From the NCBI GenBank assembly GCA_949358305.1, contig OX442314.1, positions 5,459,087 to 5,523,086 of the forward strand: 64,000 nucleotides of DNA, read 5' to 3'. The position numbers were made by a program, and so were the translations under genes. Shown piece after piece: positions 61,329-64,000 of this stretch. The stretch's first letter is position 1; every line of letters begins with the position of its first letter. Source of the stretch: Strigamia acuminata (lineage: Eukaryota; Arthropoda; Chilopoda; Geophilomorpha; Linotaeniidae). The notes under the pieces were generated by a model. It worked only from the letters and a program-made list of their open reading frames with translations. It searched no databases and had not been told where the DNA came from.

Positions 61329-64000
61329 ATGACAAAAACTACCGCAGAAGATAGAAAAAGGCGTAACGACGAAAAGGATAGAAAAGAAGCCGAAGAAATC
61401 GAACGCCAAAAAGCGGAAGAAGCGAACCACGTGGAACCAGAAGTCGAGACTAACTCGACTAAAGTTTCAACGGAATCATCAAGTGAAAGCCTTCCCCTTG
61501 CAAGACAACTTCCGTTTACGGGAGGCGAATTCGAAGGATCAGGAAGCTCTCACGAAGAAAACGGACTAAATAAATCGTTCGAAAACCCTCGATTCGGATT
61601 GAAAAGCCCAAGACCAGTCGAAAAGGATCCCAGTGAAATGGATCTAATGACTCTTCTAAATAAAGCGGCAAACACAAGTGCCGCAATTATCAACGAGGCT
61701 GCCCGCGCAGACCAAGCAAGAACAGTCGCGTTAGAGAAGAAGAAAAACGAATTGATGGAAGATTTAGCCAGAGAGCATCGCGAGAAATTAGCTGCCATGG
61801 AACAGAGCTTGGCACAAGAACACCAAGCTAAACAAATGGCACTGGAGCGCGAGCTGGCTCGAGAATTGCTCGCGAAGCAGAAAATAATCGAACGAGAAAT
61901 GGCAAAGGACTGCCAGATCCGGCCGCCAAGCAACGGGTTAAGCCAGCATTCGGAGCCAAACTCCGTACAGAGCTCCCCAGAACGGTCTCACACAGCTAAG
62001 GAGCTGGTAGCCAAAGCAATAGAAGTAACTCGGGTAGCTTGCGCACACGGCATCGAGATCGACCAGGACAAGGATCCCTACGCAGAGCTAAGCCGAGTAA
62101 TCGACCTAGTAAATCAGAGGACTGAAAAACGATCGGCAGATAACACGGCCAGACGCGGAGAGAAACGACGTCGGGTCGGAGCAGATCGACAACAGTCCGA
62201 GACAGGCGGCGAAGCAACGTCAGACAGCGAAAGTATCGACTCTCAAGCATCTCACGGCAGTATCCGAGTCAACGGACTAGATAGCATCTTGAACGAATCG
62301 GACGAAGTCAAAGGAGAACTGTACGAGGCGTTTATACAGGATAGGAGGAATAATCAGGGCGCACAATCATGGGCAGTAAAAAACTCATTCGCAATGAAAA
62401 CTGGCCAAACCAGTAATAACAACCCAGGCGACCCTAACGCAGAGCTAATCAGATGTATAAATCAGAAGAATCAAATACGCAACGAAGTAGGTCAAAATAA
62501 ACTGGCCATGCCGACGCTCGAGGAGATTAACGCAGTTAAAAATCACCTCGAAAAGAAACACGCCGCCGAAGCGTATGCTGGGAGAGATTCCTACGTTTTT
62601 ATCAAAAAAACGAACGAAGGCCTCACGGGGACCCGACTGGACGATCTGATACCGCCCGGAACAAAGTTGAGCCAAACCTCCGCTCCAGAGAAAGCGAACC
62701 CAGATAACTCAACCATAGCGCAAGACCTCACGAATAACCCGAACACCGCGGGATCATCAGGGAAAACGTCGTTCCAACACAATCAGTTCGGACTGACGGG
62801 CAACGGTACGCATTACCCAAGCCTCCCTTCCGACAATCCACGATCATCACCGCTGCTTAGTGAGACTGACTCGCTAAGCAACCAACTACGGACGATGAAA
62901 GACGAACTCCTTCAGGCCATGGACCAAAAACTTCAACAAAGCCGTGGCCAAGAGACCGAGGAGGACGATCGAAGCGAAGGATTGTTGAAACGTTACTCCG
63001 CAGACCGATGGCTGTATTCTCGCAAGGATAACAACATCAAGTGGACGACCCTGAGACTAATTAAGTTCGACGGATCCTGGAACGCCGGCAACTTGTTTTT
63101 GGACGAAGTCGCCCTGACGATTAATCGCTTAGGAGCGGAACCCGACGAAATGGTTGCACGCGGAATACCAGAAATGCTGATCAACCGGGCCCGAAACTGG
63201 TACGCTGATGTCCAACCCCGAAACTGGGAAGATTTCGTCATAAAGTTCCACAATCAATATGGCGAGACGAGCCAAGAAATCCAGAAAAGAGTAAGCTCTA
63301 TGAAGCAAGCTCCCGGGGAAACTCTGAGGGAATACGTACAACGAGCCGACAGCCTGTTCCGTGAAATGGACAAACCATTTGACCAACACGCTCAGAAAGC
63401 TCTCTTCGAACAAGGACTAAACGAAACCGCAACCAAAGTCCTACGAGAAATGAACGCTCCTAAAGGGGATAATTTCAAAGCCATCCTAGCTTTCGTCGAG
63501 AAGAAACACACCGAAGTAAATGCTCGGTATAACGAAAATCTGACAAAAGAAGAGCGAGCTCTAGGAGTGGCCCGACAGCAACGAATACAGGAGCGCAGCA
63601 TAGACTCCACTAAGCTGCTCCAATCGCGAAATTATCTAAACGGAAGTATAGAGCCACTCCCCTCAAAGAAAAACCAACAAGCTTCTAACCCTTTACCACC
63701 TCCGAATAAGGCCTATCGCACGCAAACTAACGCCGCCGAGGAAAAGTCGGAAGACGAAGTAAGCGAAGACTCTGAGCAATTCTCGGAAAGCGATGAGGCT
63801 GACGAAGGTATCAACGATGTGGTACACGCAAACATGGGGAAGGAACTGGCGCCCAGCTACCGACCTCAGATGAAGTCCAGAAAATCGGAACACCACAACC
63901 CGAAAACAGAGGCGACTTCCGAGAAGAAGGACTACCCCAAAAAACCTTTTGAGCGGGAGGGAAAGAAGAAAAGCCCTTGTAATTTCTGTAACGAAGACGG
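61329..64000 (+). CDS. Gag (or Gag-Pol) polyprotein of the Gypsy-type element, open to window edge
   Basis: ATG at 61329, then 890 codons without a stop to the end of the window. Residues 1-35 are highly charged. About 105-200 is a long predicted coiled coil (repeats such as REHREKLAAMEQSLAQEHQA). About 600-730 is a retrotransposon gag core: FDGSWNAGNLFLDEV, INRARNWYADVQPRNWEDF, then KFHNQYGETSQEIQKRVSSM, REYVQRADSLF, FEQGLNETATKVLREM. An acidic stretch (about 800-825) follows, and a zinc knuckle begins at CNFCNEDG at the edge. An N-terminal extension of about 560 residues ahead of the gag core is unusually long. Codon use is much more GC-rich than the surrounding host DNA. Pol would follow outside the window. 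Confidence 0.88.
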   Translation, partial: MTKTTAEDRKRRNDEKDRKEAEEIERQKAEEANHVEPEVETNSTKVSTESSSESLPLARQLPFTGGEFEGSGSSHEENGLNKSFENPRFGLKSPRPVEKDPSEMDLMTLLNKAANTSAAIINEAARADQARTVALEKKKNELMEDLAREHREKLAAMEQSLAQEHQAKQMALERELARELLAKQKIIEREMAKDCQIRPPSNGLSQHSEPNSVQSSPERSHTAKELVAKAIEVTRVACAHGIEIDQDKDPYAELSRVIDLVNQRTEKRSADNTARRGEKRRRVGADRQQSETGGEATSDSESIDSQASHGSIRVNGLDSILNESDEVKGELYEAFIQDRRNNQGAQSWAVKNSFAMKTGQTSNNNPGDPNAELIRCINQKNQIRNEVGQNKLAMPTLEEINAVKNHLEKKHAAEAYAGRDSYVFIKKTNEGLTGTRLDDLIPPGTKLSQTSAPEKANPDNSTIAQDLTNNPNTAGSSGKTSFQHNQFGLTGNGTHYPSLPSDNPRSSPLLSETDSLSNQLRTMKDELLQAMDQKLQQSRGQETEEDDRSEGLLKRYSADRWLYSRKDNNIKWTTLRLIKFDGSWNAGNLFLDEVALTINRLGAEPDEMVARGIPEMLINRARNWYADVQPRNWEDFVIKFHNQYGETSQEIQKRVSSMKQAPGETLREYVQRADSLFREMDKPFDQHAQKALFEQGLNETATKVLREMNAPKGDNFKAILAFVEKKHTEVNARYNENLTKEERALGVARQQRIQERSIDSTKLLQSRNYLNGSIEPLPSKKNQQASNPLPPPNKAYRTQTNAAEEKSEDEVSEDSEQFSESDEADEGINDVVHANMGKELAPSYRPQMKSRKSEHHNPKTEATSEKKDYPKKPFEREGKKKSPCNFCNED

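Larger units (their letters stand above)
60606..64000 (+). mobile_element. Ty3/Gypsy-type retrotransposon, 5' part, in channel copy B exon 1
   Basis: Begins where the homology of channel exon 1 breaks (after the codons for SYPTTV) with TGTGGTGATT. It contains an LTR, a primer site and a gag frame, and runs off the right edge. The 3' LTR and target duplication are outside the window, so the left duplication (expected to end at 60605) cannot be confirmed. Confidence 0.82.

Noticed and set aside
61212-63896. Minus-strand ORFs of 60-127 codons
   Set aside because: Shadows of the 890-codon plus-strand gag frame, which is open to the window edge.

Overview
The window looks like nuclear DNA of an invertebrate animal, most likely an arthropod. 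Its genes are split by short GT-AG introns, it carries single-copy metazoan genes (EXO1, YIPF4, CCS, KLHDC2, mRpL34, and TMEM179- and PHF7-like genes), it is AT-rich, and it holds LTR retrotransposons of three kinds plus several small TIR elements. The species cannot be named from the sequence. Gene models were built by hand from splice sites, reading phase and remembered family similarity; no database search was run.

Layout. 34-2510 (+) is the right end of a two-module DEG/ENaC channel gene, copy C. 3770-4354 is a hAT-like element with a nested MITE. 4576-36157 is a compact block of conserved genes: YIPF4 (-), EXO1 (+), a TMEM179-like gene (-), a PHF7/G2E3-like gene (-), mRpL34 (+), an intact two-module DEG/ENaC gene, copy A (22844-28142, -), CCS (+), KLHDC2 (-) and a 94-residue membrane protein (+). 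Introns here are often filled by private 20-51 bp minisatellites, many with a TGCATTT core. From 36.7 kb on, mobile DNA dominates: a 20-bp satellite, a Copia fragment, a solo LTR, MITEs, and a third channel gene, copy B (39335-60605, -). Copy B has three LTR elements in its coding exons: a non-autonomous element (41363-51028), an intact BEL/Pao element (52831-59197) and a Ty3/Gypsy element running off the right edge (60606-64000).

The most striking system is the channel family. One exon encodes TM2 and the filter of a first DEG/ENaC subunit, a short cytosolic linker, and TM1 of a second subunit, so the gene makes a covalently linked double subunit with four membrane spans. Copy A assembles into 824 codons with every splice phase consistent, and both halves have the same intron phase series (0,1,0,0,2), which points to intragenic duplication. 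The same fusion exon occurs in all three copies. The second notable object is the non-autonomous LTR element: it has an exact tRNA-Gln primer site repeated in 235-bp tandem units, several AAGGGGG tracts, and one ORF with a new three-fold repeat.
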